Below are positions 43,049 through 52,092 of a stretch of DNA of 52,564 bases, piece by piece. A program made the position numbers and the translations under genes. This DNA comes from Bacteroidota bacterium (GTDB lineage: Bacteria; Bacteroidota; Bacteroidia; Cytophagales; Cyclobacteriaceae), in NCBI GenBank assembly GCA_022567155.1, contig JADFHN010000022.1:1-52564 (forward strand), written 5' to 3'. Below the pieces are notes generated by a model. The model was given only the letters and a program-made list of their open reading frames with translations, ran no database searches and had not been told where the DNA came from. Numbering within the stretch: the stretch's first letter is position 1; every line of letters starts with the position of its first letter.

Positions 43049-44629
43049 GTGAAATATCTTGTATGTATTTTATTTATTGTTATTAATTCACGGACATCAG
43101 CTCAAACGGATATCCTTGAACCGGTAAATTCTACTGCTGATGAGCTGAATCCGGTGTTGACCGACAACGGAAAAACGTTGTATTTCATCCGGAGATTTCA
43201 TTCTGAAAATGTGGCAGGCATGAAAGATGCCGGCGATATATGGGTAAGCCATTTTTCGGATAGCATGCTGTGGACCGTTCCACGGCGATTATCCAGCCCG
43301 TTGAATAATGCGCAGTTTAACGGTATTATTGGATTTCAGGGCGAAAAATCTAACGTGTATCTTTACCAGCATTATATGCCGGGAGGTAAACCGGCGAAAA
43401 CACAGGGCATTTCAGTGTCATTGAATATGGATGGAAGATGGAGTACGCCCGCCCGTATAGACATAAAGTATTTTTATAACAAATCCGACCATGTAAGCAT
43501 TTCGCTATCAGAAACGGGTGATATAATGCTTCTGTCACTTGAATCGTACGGGACGTACGGGGCCGAGGATTTATACGTGAGCTTCAGGACAGGGAACGAT
43601 CAGTGGTCGGAGCCCAGAAATATCGGGTCCCAAATCAATACGGCTTTCCAGGAAATGACACCTTATCTTGCTCCGGATAATAAAACGCTTTTCTTCGCAT
43701 CGAACGGACATGGAGGATATGGGGGCCGCGATATTTTCGTTACAAAAAGACAGGACGATAGCTGGCAGAACTGGTCGGAACCTGCCAATCTGGGCCCGGA
43801 AATAAATACTACAGGCGTCGAACTCTATTTTCAGTACTTCCCCGATGAGGAAAGGGCCATTTATACTTCCACACAAAACAGCGACGGGTACAGCGATTTG
43901 AAGGTGGTGCACCTGCCTGTGCGCAAGATAGAAGAGATATTAGGTGATAGTATTGAAACAGCTGTTTTACGGGAATCCGTTGCCATGGCTGAAATCAGGG
44001 AAAATGAACCTGTTGCCGACAAAGAGCTACGGATTACAGGAAGCGTACTGGATGCTGAAACTGGTCGGCTCTTGCAGGCAAGTTTACTGATAAGCAACGA
44101 AAACTGGAAAGAAAGTCTTGAAACCGAGGACAACGGCGAATATGCGATTCTACTTCCTGCTTCCGATGTGTACGAGGTAATCATAAAATCAGAAGGGTAT
44201 GTAAGCCAACAGGAAATACTGGACATCCGGGTATCGGAAATTGATGTGATAACACATGATTTTACGCTTCAGCCTATAAAGGTCGGAACTACTGTGAAAT
44301 TAGGAAATGTGCTTTTTGTACGTGGATCTACCGAATTGCTGGAGTCCTCGTATCCACAGCTTGATCTTGTGGTACAGATGATGTTAAAAAATGCGGGGAT
44401 TGAGATCGAATTATCTGGTCATACGGATAATCAGGGCAGTGAAAGACTGAATAAAATATTGAGCCAGCAAAGAGTGGACGAGGTGATCAATTATCTGATT
44501 GCGCACGGCACAGAAAAAAGAAGGTTGAACGGAAAAGGATATGGCGGTTCAATACCTGTTGCAAGCAATGAATCGGAAGAGACACGCAAACTCAACAGGA
44601 GGGTAGAGTTTACCATAGTAAAAAAATAG
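43049..44629 (+). CDS. OmpA-family protein with PD40 repeats and a carboxypeptidase-like domain
   Basis: 526 residues. Start GTG at 43049, then a signal peptide ending TSAQ (about 1-19). About 20-300 is a WD40-like PD40 propeller (LTDNGKTLYFIRRF; LAPDNKTLFFASNGHGGYGG; FPDEERAIYTSTQNSDGY). About 325-410 is a carboxypeptidase regulatory-like domain (RITGSVLDAETGRLLQASLL). About 415-526 is an OmpA peptidoglycan-binding domain with LSGHTDNQGSERLNKILSQQ and NRRVEFTIVKK. It anchors an outer-membrane complex to the wall. Similar proteins occur in type IX secretion and gliding, but this role is inference. Confidence 0.88.
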   Translation: MKYLVCILFIVINSRTSAQTDILEPVNSTADELNPVLTDNGKTLYFIRRFHSENVAGMKDAGDIWVSHFSDSMLWTVPRRLSSPLNNAQFNGIIGFQGEKSNVYLYQHYMPGGKPAKTQGISVSLNMDGRWSTPARIDIKYFYNKSDHVSISLSETGDIMLLSLESYGTYGAEDLYVSFRTGNDQWSEPRNIGSQINTAFQEMTPYLAPDNKTLFFASNGHGGYGGRDIFVTKRQDDSWQNWSEPANLGPEINTTGVELYFQYFPDEERAIYTSTQNSDGYSDLKVVHLPVRKIEEILGDSIETAVLRESVAMAEIRENEPVADKELRITGSVLDAETGRLLQASLLISNENWKESLETEDNGEYAILLPASDVYEVIIKSEGYVSQQEILDIRVSEIDVITHDFTLQPIKVGTTVKLGNVLFVRGSTELLESSYPQLDLVVQMMLKNAGIEIELSGHTDNQGSERLNKILSQQRVDEVINYLIAHGTEKRRLNGKGYGGSIPVASNESEETRKLNRRVEFTIVKK

Positions 44630-45085
44630 TACGGGCAGTTGAGGAAAGGATAAGTTTGTTTAAGGCCAGAAGCTCTAAGCATGAAGGCTTTAAGTCTGAA
44701 GCCCCTGCGTTGCCCCTCGGTCACGCCTTCATTTCATTACGGACGGGCATGCCCTAAAGCTTACCTGCTTCGCTTTCGCATAGCTTGCACCTCCGCGCTA
44801 AACCTTCTGCGACACGTGGACAGAGGAGTAAAGCCGTAGGCAGGGGGAAACCAGTCACACAATACTCTTACTACGTGTAATTCTTTGATTCGTTTATATA
44901 TTGATTTGTTGATTCGGATAGAAATCATGCATTTGAAGTTTTCAGATCAAATTCGTTTTGCGGTCCCCGCGCCTTCTCTGAACACTTTGCGGTTAAAGTT
45001 AGAAGCTTGAAGCAGGTAGTTTTCAGTTATTTTTCAACTCCCATCTTTGGTCTGCCATAAAATTCGTAGCAGAACCAAATAAAAA
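44630..45085 (+). other. Intergenic region without recognisable gene
   Basis: The 456 bases between the OmpA-family gene and ggt, which converge, contain no convincing ORF. Some short GC-rich stretches are seen, but no strong palindrome. Nothing else is supported. Confidence 0.5.
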
Positions 45086-46774
45086 TCAATAACCTACAGC
45101 CATATCGTCGCCACGCGGGTCGGCGCCGCCTTCAAGTGTACCATCAGGTAAGACCAGGATGGCATCAACCCGGCCTATAGTCTCTCTTTCATAAAATTCA
45201 TGCCCCATTTCTGTCAGTTGCCGGATGGTAAGGCTGTCCAGCATATTTTTTTCGACCATGATCACATCCGGTTTCCACTGATGGTGAAATCTGCCTGCTC
45301 CGACAGACTCCTGCATTCCCATTCCATAATCCACCACATTTATAATATTCTGGAAAACAGAAGTAATAATTGTGGAGCCACCCGGCGAACCCACCACCAT
45401 AAACAACTTCCCGTCTTTTTCAACAATGGCAGGCGTCATAGAACTTAACATTCGTTTACCTGGTTCGATAGCATTGGCTTCGCCACCTACAAGTCCGTAC
45501 ATATTCGGGAAACCCGGTTTAATGCTGAAATCGTCCATTTCATTATTCAGGAGAAAGCCTGCTCCGTCAACAAACACTTTTGATCCATACCCGCCGTTAA
45601 TGGTTGTGGTAATAGCCACTGCATTGCCTTTGCTGTCAACAATTGAAAAATGCGTAGTTTGTTCGCTTTCAGTAAAATACTGACCGGCAAAAATTTCATC
45701 GCTTGGGGTGGCCCGGGTAGGATCAAAATCATTCATTCTGTTCTGATTGTAATCCGGGTCGGTAAGCAATGTAGCCGGAACATTGTAGTAGTCCGGATCA
45801 CCAAGGTGTGTGGCCCGGTCAGCATATACCCGGCGCTCGGCTTCTACCATAAGATGAATATTTTCAACTGAATGCCAGCCCAGGGAAGTCAGATCGTAAG
45901 GTTCTACGCTTTCGAGCAGTTGAGCAAGCGCGATGCCGCCGCTGGAAGGCGGAGGCATTGAAACTATTTTGTAGCCTTTGTAGTCGCTTATCACCGGCTT
46001 ACGCCATTTTGCCTCATAAGCCGCCAGGTCGTTGTGGGTGATCCAGCCTTTTCCGCGTTCCATTTCTGCTACAATCAGATCAGCTGTTTTACCGGCATAA
46101 AATCCTGCTCTACCATTGTCACGAATCCGGCGAAGCGTTTCGGCCAGATCTTTATAATAAATAATGTCACCATCTTTCCATTCGTCTCTGATCACGAATT
46201 CAGGTATGACCGTATTATATTCAAGAAAATTTTCTTTATTGCTGTTCAGACCCCTAGCTTCACGCGCTGTAAGTGCGAAGCCGTTTTCAGCAAGTTCAAT
46301 TGCGGGTTTGATCAGGTCTTCCCAGGATAATGTACCAAATTGCTCGTACGCTTTTACCATTCCGTCAACCACACCGGGTACACCGGCAGCCAGATGACCA
46401 CGGGTACTGAGATTCTTTATCACGATATTGTTTTCACCAATGTACATGTTGCGGTGTGCCTTTCCGGGAGCCGCTTCCCTGTAATCCAGTGTATATGACT
46501 CTCCAAGATTTGAACGATACACCATAAAACCGCCACCACCAATATTGCCTGCAGCCGGATACACAACCGCGAGAGCAAACTGCACTGCAATGGCAGCATC
46601 AACAGCGTTGCCACCTTTCTTTAAAATTCCAACACCCACTTCTGAAGCCAAAGGGTGTGCAGACACAACCATTCCGTTCTTCGCAGTCAGTCCTTTTTTA
46701 GAGTTTTGTTCGGTGGGTGAACAAGAGAAAAGAATTAAGAGTATGGATAGAAACAGAATAAATTGCTTTGTCAT
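45086..46774 (-). CDS. ggt: Gamma-glutamyltransferase, lipoprotein form
   Basis: 562 residues, synthesised as one chain that self-cleaves. The signal ends at lipobox ILFSC (Cys18). [20 protein letters not shown] and GGGGFMVYR mark the large subunit; the nucleophile is the Thr in the block [19 protein letters not shown], where cleavage makes the small subunit. [10 protein letters not shown] and [12 protein letters not shown] complete the active site. It breaks gamma-glutamyl bonds of glutathione-like compounds in the periplasm. It diverges from the TetR-type gene, with the starts 116 bases apart. Confidence 0.95.
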   Translation of the reverse strand: MTKQFILFLSILLILFSCSPTEQNSKKGLTAKNGMVVSAHPLASEVGVGILKKGGNAVDAAIAVQFALAVVYPAAGNIGGGGFMVYRSNLGESYTLDYREAAPGKAHRNMYIGENNIVIKNLSTRGHLAAGVPGVVDGMVKAYEQFGTLSWEDLIKPAIELAENGFALTAREARGLNSNKENFLEYNTVIPEFVIRDEWKDGDIIYYKDLAETLRRIRDNGRAGFYAGKTADLIVAEMERGKGWITHNDLAAYEAKWRKPVISDYKGYKIVSMPPPSSGGIALAQLLESVEPYDLTSLGWHSVENIHLMVEAERRVYADRATHLGDPDYYNVPATLLTDPDYNQNRMNDFDPTRATPSDEIFAGQYFTESEQTTHFSIVDSKGNAVAITTTINGGYGSKVFVDGAGFLLNNEMDDFSIKPGFPNMYGLVGGEANAIEPGKRMLSSMTPAIVEKDGKLFMVVGSPGGSTIITSVFQNIINVVDYGMGMQESVGAGRFHHQWKPDVIMVEKNMLDSLTIRQLTEMGHEFYERETIGRVDAILVLPDGTLEGGADPRGDDMAVGY

Positions 46775-46889
46775 AACGTAAGTTTTTTTCGCTCCACAAG
46801 ATAATTTGAATTCTTTTAGAAATAAAACACCTGATACATTGAATTTTTGAATATTTTTTTCTTACTTAACCCGGGTAAACCTAGCCACG

Positions 46890-47564
46890 ATGAAATATAC
46901 GAAACCTTCGATACGAGAAATTAAAAAAGCCCGGATAAAGATTTCCATATTAAATGCTTCACTTGAACTTATCGGACAAAACTCATTTGATCATGTGTAT
47001 GTAAAGCAGATATGTAATCTGGTGGGAATATCCAAAGTGACATTCTTTAAATACTTTCCCCAAAAAGAAGACATATTACGCTATTATTACAAAGTCTGGT
47101 CCTTTCACAGGGCGGTTGAATTGTCTAAAGACCATAAATCGGGGTTAGCAGGAATTCGGTATCTTTTTGATTGTGTAAGTCTGAGTTATTCAAAATACCC
47201 CGGCGTGTTTCTTGGATTGTATGGCTACCTGAGTAAACTGGGAATGCCCGTGCGCCCATTTTCACTGAAAATTGCCGAACGTACACTGCTGTATCCGGAA
47301 ATCGAGAACATCAATGAGATCGATTCACTTTCGCTTGATCAGTTGTTTGAGAATTTCTTGCTGGAGGCCATCTTCAGTAAGGAGATTACCCGTACCGGAA
47401 ATGTAAAACAACTTCTTCACATGCTTGACACAATTTTATATGGCACCATCCTTACCGCACATGTTAAACTAAGCGAACCGTCTCCGTTGCTATTTAAGCA
47501 AAACCTGGAGATGTTTCTTGAATCACTCTGTGTTACTGATTTTTCTTCACCGCAGGTTTATTGA
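46890..47564 (+). CDS. TetR/AcrR-family transcriptional regulator
   Basis: 224 residues. The N-terminal 60 residues hold the TetR helix-turn-helix (KARIKISILNASLELIGQNS; GISKVTFFKYFPQKEDILRYYY), and the remainder is a helical ligand domain of no known specificity. It probably binds a palindrome in the 115-base gap shared with ggt, controlling that gene and itself; this is inference from the divergent layout. No drug pump is adjacent. Confidence 0.88.
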   Translation: MKYTKPSIREIKKARIKISILNASLELIGQNSFDHVYVKQICNLVGISKVTFFKYFPQKEDILRYYYKVWSFHRAVELSKDHKSGLAGIRYLFDCVSLSYSKYPGVFLGLYGYLSKLGMPVRPFSLKIAERTLLYPEIENINEIDSLSLDQLFENFLLEAIFSKEITRTGNVKQLLHMLDTILYGTILTAHVKLSEPSPLLFKQNLEMFLESLCVTDFSSPQVY

Positions 47565-48818
47565 TCCGGGCTTTGGCATGGTAAACTTACAATATTCCGT
47601 CATTCTGAGGCCTTCATAAATTTAATCAACTTATAGAAAATGAACGGTTTGTGCATTAAAATTCACAAATGATCAAATCTAAATCCCGGCTACTTTAGCA
47701 AATTTTCTAGCTGTATTTTTTATAATATGGTTTTGTAATTAGTTGTAATATGTGCGGTGGGTCGTCCCTGCCTTTGCCGAAACGGCTACGTGCAGGCAGG
47801 CACAGTCAGCGTGGTTGCATTGAGGGTTAGCGGGCAGGCAAGCCTTCAAAAATGTCGCTTCCTGGTGTGCTGTAAACTTTACTTGACCTGTCAAGATATT
47901 TTTGTGCAGGGCTGGCCTGTGCGTTTAACGGGGAAACCTGCCTTTGCCGAAACGGCTACGTGCAGGCAGGTGTGTCTTTTCCCGATCGCTATCGAGAGTG
48001 GTGCCTTTTTCTCCCAAAGGGATGCCTTTGGCATTTTGTTTCGTTTTCTTTCCTGCCGGCTGTACTTAGGCACTAAGGCAGGCGGGTGGGCAAGCAAAAG
48101 AAAATGAAAAAGCAACTAATTGCCAGCGATACTGGATATTCAGCACCTAAATAATACGTAACCTAAAATATACTTCAACTTTTGAAAAACCCATCCCTAA
48201 TCCCCTCTGGTGGAGGGGACTATCCATAAGTATATCACGTAATGAATTGACATTCATTGTATTATGGAAATTGTTCATTAGTACCAAAGGGAAGAATCTG
48301 TAACTTACTACCCGGTTAATACTAACAGGTCCTTCCTGCCCGATTGTGAACGTCCATGAGGAGTTATCCAAGTGGATCATTCCCGTCCGTACCGGCATGG
48401 GGGGGGCAGGCGGGCGTTGCACTCAAGATGACGTATATATTATGGTTAAAGGTATGTAGGTTGACAATCACCGCCCATCACCACCCCTGCTGTCATCCCG
48501 AACCCGATAAACTATTTTCCGATGGCTAACGCCCAAAAACCTTTCGGGTGAGGGATATTTGCCAGCAGAAATGGAAAAGTAGTTGAACTTCACTTCTGTA
48601 AAGATTACTCTCCCGCTAGCAGCGGGATCGAAATGACAATTGAGTGTTTGACTAAGACCACATTCGTAATCCGTATCAGGTGTTGGTAAAAGACTCAGCG
48701 AAATGCGGAGGACGAAGCGTAGCCGGCAGGCCTAGGATAACGGCCGGAGTGAAGATCGTAGATTTTATTGAAAGATACATAACCTCCTCCTCAAAGGATA
48801 GGCAAACACTATAACATC
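47565..48818 (+). repeat. 1.25-kb intergenic tract of repeat modules
   Basis: No credible gene was found. A 34-bp sequence with CCTGCCT/AGGCAGG ends and a central GCCG-AAA-CGGC hairpin occurs at 47767-47800 and again, identically, at 47937-47970. Other modules are CCCGATCGCTATCGAG at 47981-47996 (degenerate CCCGATAGCTATCGGG), CCAAAGG-GATG-CCTTTGG near 48017-48034, an AAAAGAAAATGAA end near 48.1 kb and a CCCTAATCCCCTC hairpin near 48.2 kb. The cluster shares pieces with those at 12.1, 16.5, 29.3 and 36.9 kb. Confidence 0.7.
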
Positions 48819-51185
48819 TTAATTTTCCGGTTTCAGATAGGTTTCGAACAGTTTAAAAATTCTCGAGTATTCATCCGTCCAACTTGAAGGCTCTGTAAAA
48901 GTATGCTTTTCAACAGGGTAAACGGCTATTTCCCAATCTTTTTTCCCCAGTTCGATAAACCGCTGCGAAAGCCGCACTACATCCTGAAAATGCACATTGG
49001 TATCAACCATACCGTGGCAGATCAGCAAAGGTTTTGCAAGTCCTTCGGCATAATAAATCGGGGAAGACCGGACATAGGCAAGGCTGTCCTGTACGGGTGT
49101 GTTTAAAATATTGGAGGTATATCCGTGGTTATAATGTGCCCAGTCGGTTACTGCCCGTAGCGCTGCTCCTGCAGCAAAAACGTCAGGCTGTGTAAATAAC
49201 GCCATCAGTGTGATAAATCCGCCGTATGAGCCACCATAAATTCCTATCCTGCCGGCATCGATATCGTGCATCTCCACCAGGTAACGTGCGCCATCCACCT
49301 GGTCATTAAGATCCCAGCCACCCATATGCCGGTAAATGGCTGTTCGCCAGTCGCGGCCATAACCTGCGCTGCCCCGGTAATCGATATCAAGCACGGTATA
49401 TCCGTTATCGACCAGGAAATTGTGAAACATGTACTCACGAAAATAGCTGCTCCACCAATGGTGAGCGTTTTGTAAATAACCTGCACCATGAACAAATATA
49501 ACTGCGGGGCCGGCAGATTCAGGATCATCAGGTTTATAAAGCCGGGCGGGGACTTCTGCATTGTCACGGGCTTTGAAGGTGATGAATTCAGGCACTCGCC
49601 AGTTATACTCACTGAATGCACCGGTAAGTGAATGCGTAATGCGAACAGCTTCTGCACCGGGCTCGTTCTTCATCAGGTAGAGCTCCCAGGGCCGGTTGGC
49701 ATACGAGTTTCTGATGGTAAGCATCGTTTCGTCAGGCGAAAGTACTGCATCGTTTCGTCCGTTCATGCCGGTAATCTTTTCCGGTTTCCCTCCGTTCAAA
49801 GCCATCCTGTATAAGTTCCGTACACCGGGATGTTCCATGTTGGCATCAAAATACCATTGTTGTTTGTTTTCAGAAATACGGGGATTGTAAATTTCAAAAT
49901 TTCCTTTTGTAAGGCTTTTTTTCTTCCCGGTGTGTATATCAATTGTATAAAGGTGGGCGTATCCTGACTCTTCCGACTGGAACCAAACCCGTTTGTTGTC
50001 AGGCATCCAGCCGATGGCTTCACGACTGAACCAGCCGATACCGGGTCCGGCGATCCACGCTTCATCACGCTGCCTGTCAAGTACGTTTGTGCTGCCATCC
50101 GAAAGGTCAAGCAATGCAATCCAGCGGTCTTTGTTATCCTTCGAAAAGAACGTGACGATAGCATTTTTTCCATCATCAGACCACCGGGGACTTCCGGTGT
50201 CAACTTTACGCACTTCCGGTTTGGCCTCTTTGTACTTTTCATAATCGGCATAATAATCCGGAAAATCTTTGATTCCCGGTAAGATGTTGGTGGCAACCTT
50301 ATATACCGTGTCTTTTTCGATATTATAAATCCATAATTCACGAGACGATGAACCGGTGCCTACATTTGCCCGTGCAGTAAGGTTTTCGGTATAGCCCGAT
50401 TCGGTGACATAGTCTGGTACGTCGGTTTGCTTGGTCTTTTCTGCCTTTTCAAAAAGTGAATAGGTTATATATTTCCCGTCAGGGCTTATATCTATATTGG
50501 AAACACGTTTTTTTCCCGTAAAGATTTCTATTGGCCGTTCAGGCTCATTCTTCTTATTTATTTCAGACCGAAGTTCCCGTTTGTCTTTTCTTTCGGCGAG
50601 CACGGAAATTAAGTGTATCTGGTCTTCTTCAAGCCATTTGTCCTGCTCCGACAGCTTGGATTCTGATTCGTCGGAACCACTCTTAAAATTGGTGAGTTGT
50701 TTTGTATAGCCGGTACCGGTATCCCATGCATACAGATTTTCGTCCATTTGAAATACAAGTGACTTGTTGTCAAAGCTGAATTTTACCGCCTTGATCCGGT
50801 CGATGGTATTTGTAATCTGCGTTTCTTCTCCGGCAGTTATATGGTACATGAAAATGTCGCCGTTTTTGATGTACACCTTCCGCTTACGCTCTTTGTCATA
50901 ATCTCCAGAACGTGCAGGAAGTCGTTTCCTTTCTGAAGGGGTAACACGCACCGTCTGATGATCTTCCGGCGTGATATAGTATAACGAGTCGCCCGGATTC
51001 CGGTCGGGATTCCAGTTGAAATAGATACGTTTTCCGTCTTCGGACCAATAAATGCCCGAAGGGGAGGTTCCGATCCAGGATGCTGGATCCTGCATGATCC
51101 GGCTGATCGTTAATTGCGATTGTGCGAGCAGTCCGTTAAAGTTGCAAATCATAAGAATGACGGCAGAAGCAATTTTTGTTTTCAT
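48819..51185 (-). CDS. S9-family dipeptidyl peptidase (DPP4-like), exported
   Basis: 788 residues. A signal peptide (about 1-21, ending GLLAQ) precedes a long N-terminal propeller domain and a C-terminal alpha/beta hydrolase. The nucleophile Ser is in IGIYGGSYGGFITLM, the acid Asp in CHGMVDTNVHF and the His in YPVEKHTFTEP. Peptidases of this type release dipeptides, mostly after proline, from the N-terminus of short peptides in the periplasm. With the Xaa-Pro aminopeptidase at 30.3 kb it suggests use of proline-rich peptides as nutrients. It stands alone on the minus strand after a long repeat tract. Confidence 0.93.
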   Translation of the reverse strand: MKTKIASAVILMICNFNGLLAQSQLTISRIMQDPASWIGTSPSGIYWSEDGKRIYFNWNPDRNPGDSLYYITPEDHQTVRVTPSERKRLPARSGDYDKERKRKVYIKNGDIFMYHITAGEETQITNTIDRIKAVKFSFDNKSLVFQMDENLYAWDTGTGYTKQLTNFKSGSDESESKLSEQDKWLEEDQIHLISVLAERKDKRELRSEINKKNEPERPIEIFTGKKRVSNIDISPDGKYITYSLFEKAEKTKQTDVPDYVTESGYTENLTARANVGTGSSSRELWIYNIEKDTVYKVATNILPGIKDFPDYYADYEKYKEAKPEVRKVDTGSPRWSDDGKNAIVTFFSKDNKDRWIALLDLSDGSTNVLDRQRDEAWIAGPGIGWFSREAIGWMPDNKRVWFQSEESGYAHLYTIDIHTGKKKSLTKGNFEIYNPRISENKQQWYFDANMEHPGVRNLYRMALNGGKPEKITGMNGRNDAVLSPDETMLTIRNSYANRPWELYLMKNEPGAEAVRITHSLTGAFSEYNWRVPEFITFKARDNAEVPARLYKPDDPESAGPAVIFVHGAGYLQNAHHWWSSYFREYMFHNFLVDNGYTVLDIDYRGSAGYGRDWRTAIYRHMGGWDLNDQVDGARYLVEMHDIDAGRIGIYGGSYGGFITLMALFTQPDVFAAGAALRAVTDWAHYNHGYTSNILNTPVQDSLAYVRSSPIYYAEGLAKPLLICHGMVDTNVHFQDVVRLSQRFIELGKKDWEIAVYPVEKHTFTEPSSWTDEYSRIFKLFETYLKPEN

Positions 51186-51369
51186 GGCACCTGGGATTTA
51201 GATTTTCGGAAAATTAAAGAAATCATATGGATATCGGAACCCTTTCAGGCCATCATATAAAAATTAACGCCTGCTAAAGTTCTTGTTCCAATCCCCACCC
51301 TTTCTTGGTTCCAGGGTTATGTTACGTGTGATGAAAGCCTATTTTCCTGGAAATAAGGGTACGCCGTTA

Positions 51370-51558
51370 TCAGTTTCTGATCTTCACAATTTTGGTTCTT
51401 GGCAGACGACGGTCCATTTTAGGACTATAATACCTGTGATGATTGACGGGCTTTACCATATAATTCGAATGGGCAAGCGACTTTCGTTGACAGGAATTTA
51501 ATCCGGGCAATATCAGCATAAGCACTAAAACCGAGAGAAAAAATACGCTTATTCTCAT
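51370..51558 (-). CDS. Small lipoprotein, unknown
   Basis: 62 residues with a clear lipoprotein signal: MRISVFFLSVLVLMLILPG then lipobox LNSC (Cys23), followed by a short basic tail ending RRLPRTKIVKIRN. No family is recognised. The signal peptide gives it credibility despite the short length. It lies 184 bases upstream of the S9 peptidase gene on the same strand and is the last host-like gene before the AT-rich edge. Confidence 0.55.
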   Translation of the reverse strand: MRISVFFLSVLVLMLILPGLNSCQRKSLAHSNYMVKPVNHHRYYSPKMDRRLPRTKIVKIRN

Positions 51559-51842
51559 AATTACTGGTAAAGAATGAAGATAAAATCCTGATAATTTACT
51601 TGAAACTAAAGAAAATAAAGTATACTTTGCAACATCATATCACATTTTGTAGTCAATTTTCGCTATTTTTTTGACTTTTGTGTTGATTTTTTTATCTTCA
51701 TCTAACGGGATGAGCCTGGTTACTTTTATACTTTATAAAGAATTTAATCATGAACAAAAATTTTGATTTTCTAAAAATAATACTATTTTAATATGTAATT
51801 AAGTTTAATCAAGCAGAAGTAAGATTAGAATAATATAATTTT

Positions 51843-51956
51843 TTAAAGAACTTTTAATTTTTCCAAAATTGTATTTTTCAAAGATTTTGAAATTTTTTGT
51901 TCCATATAATTATTCTTGTTTCTATATTGTAAAACATTTTGTCCAAATTGGTACAT
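51843..51956 (-). CDS. AT-rich micro-ORF, 37 residues, third of a tight cluster
   Basis: ATG at 51956 to TAA at 51843; starts MYQFGQNVLQYRNKNNYMEQ and ends LEKLKVL. It begins 2 bases after the TAA stop of the preceding small ORF. Unknown family; its credibility comes from the spacing, same strand and same composition as its neighbours. The AT-rich context makes chance ORFs likely, so confidence is low. Confidence 0.4.
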   Translation of the reverse strand: MYQFGQNVLQYRNKNNYMEQKISKSLKNTILEKLKVL

Positions 51957-51958
51957 AA

Positions 51959-52042
51959 TTATTTGAAGAAATTGGAGATAAAATTTGTAGTACCTGAAAT
52001 AGCAGATCCAGATCCAGGTCATATTCCTATATTTGTTGCCAT
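51959..52042 (-). CDS. 27-codon ORF with an in-frame TGA (possible recoded phage-type gene)
   Basis: ATG at 52042: MATNIGI, then TGA at 52019-52021, then PGSGSAISGTTNFISNFFK and TAA at 51959-51961, all in one frame. With TGA read as an amino acid (Trp in codes 4/25) it is a 27-residue protein whose start lies 2 bases after the upstream gene's TAA, again assuming its TGA is read through. The Pro-Gly-Ser-Gly-Ser-Ala wording reminds me of small phage structural proteins. In the standard code only a 7-codon stub exists. Confidence 0.4.
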
Positions 52043-52092
52043 ATTTAAATCATGCCCTTAATTCTTGTTAATTTTTTATCATAACCTTTTCC

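Noticed and set aside
47757-48107. A 116-codon plus-strand ORF in the ggt/TetR-S9 gap
   Set aside because: It runs through two identical 34-bp repeats and other palindromes, and the translated repeats (PAFAETATCRQ) show no protein-like constraint.
47565-48818. CRISPR array
   Set aside because: The repeats here are palindromic modules with irregular spacing and only two identical copies; no regular repeat-spacer pattern exists.
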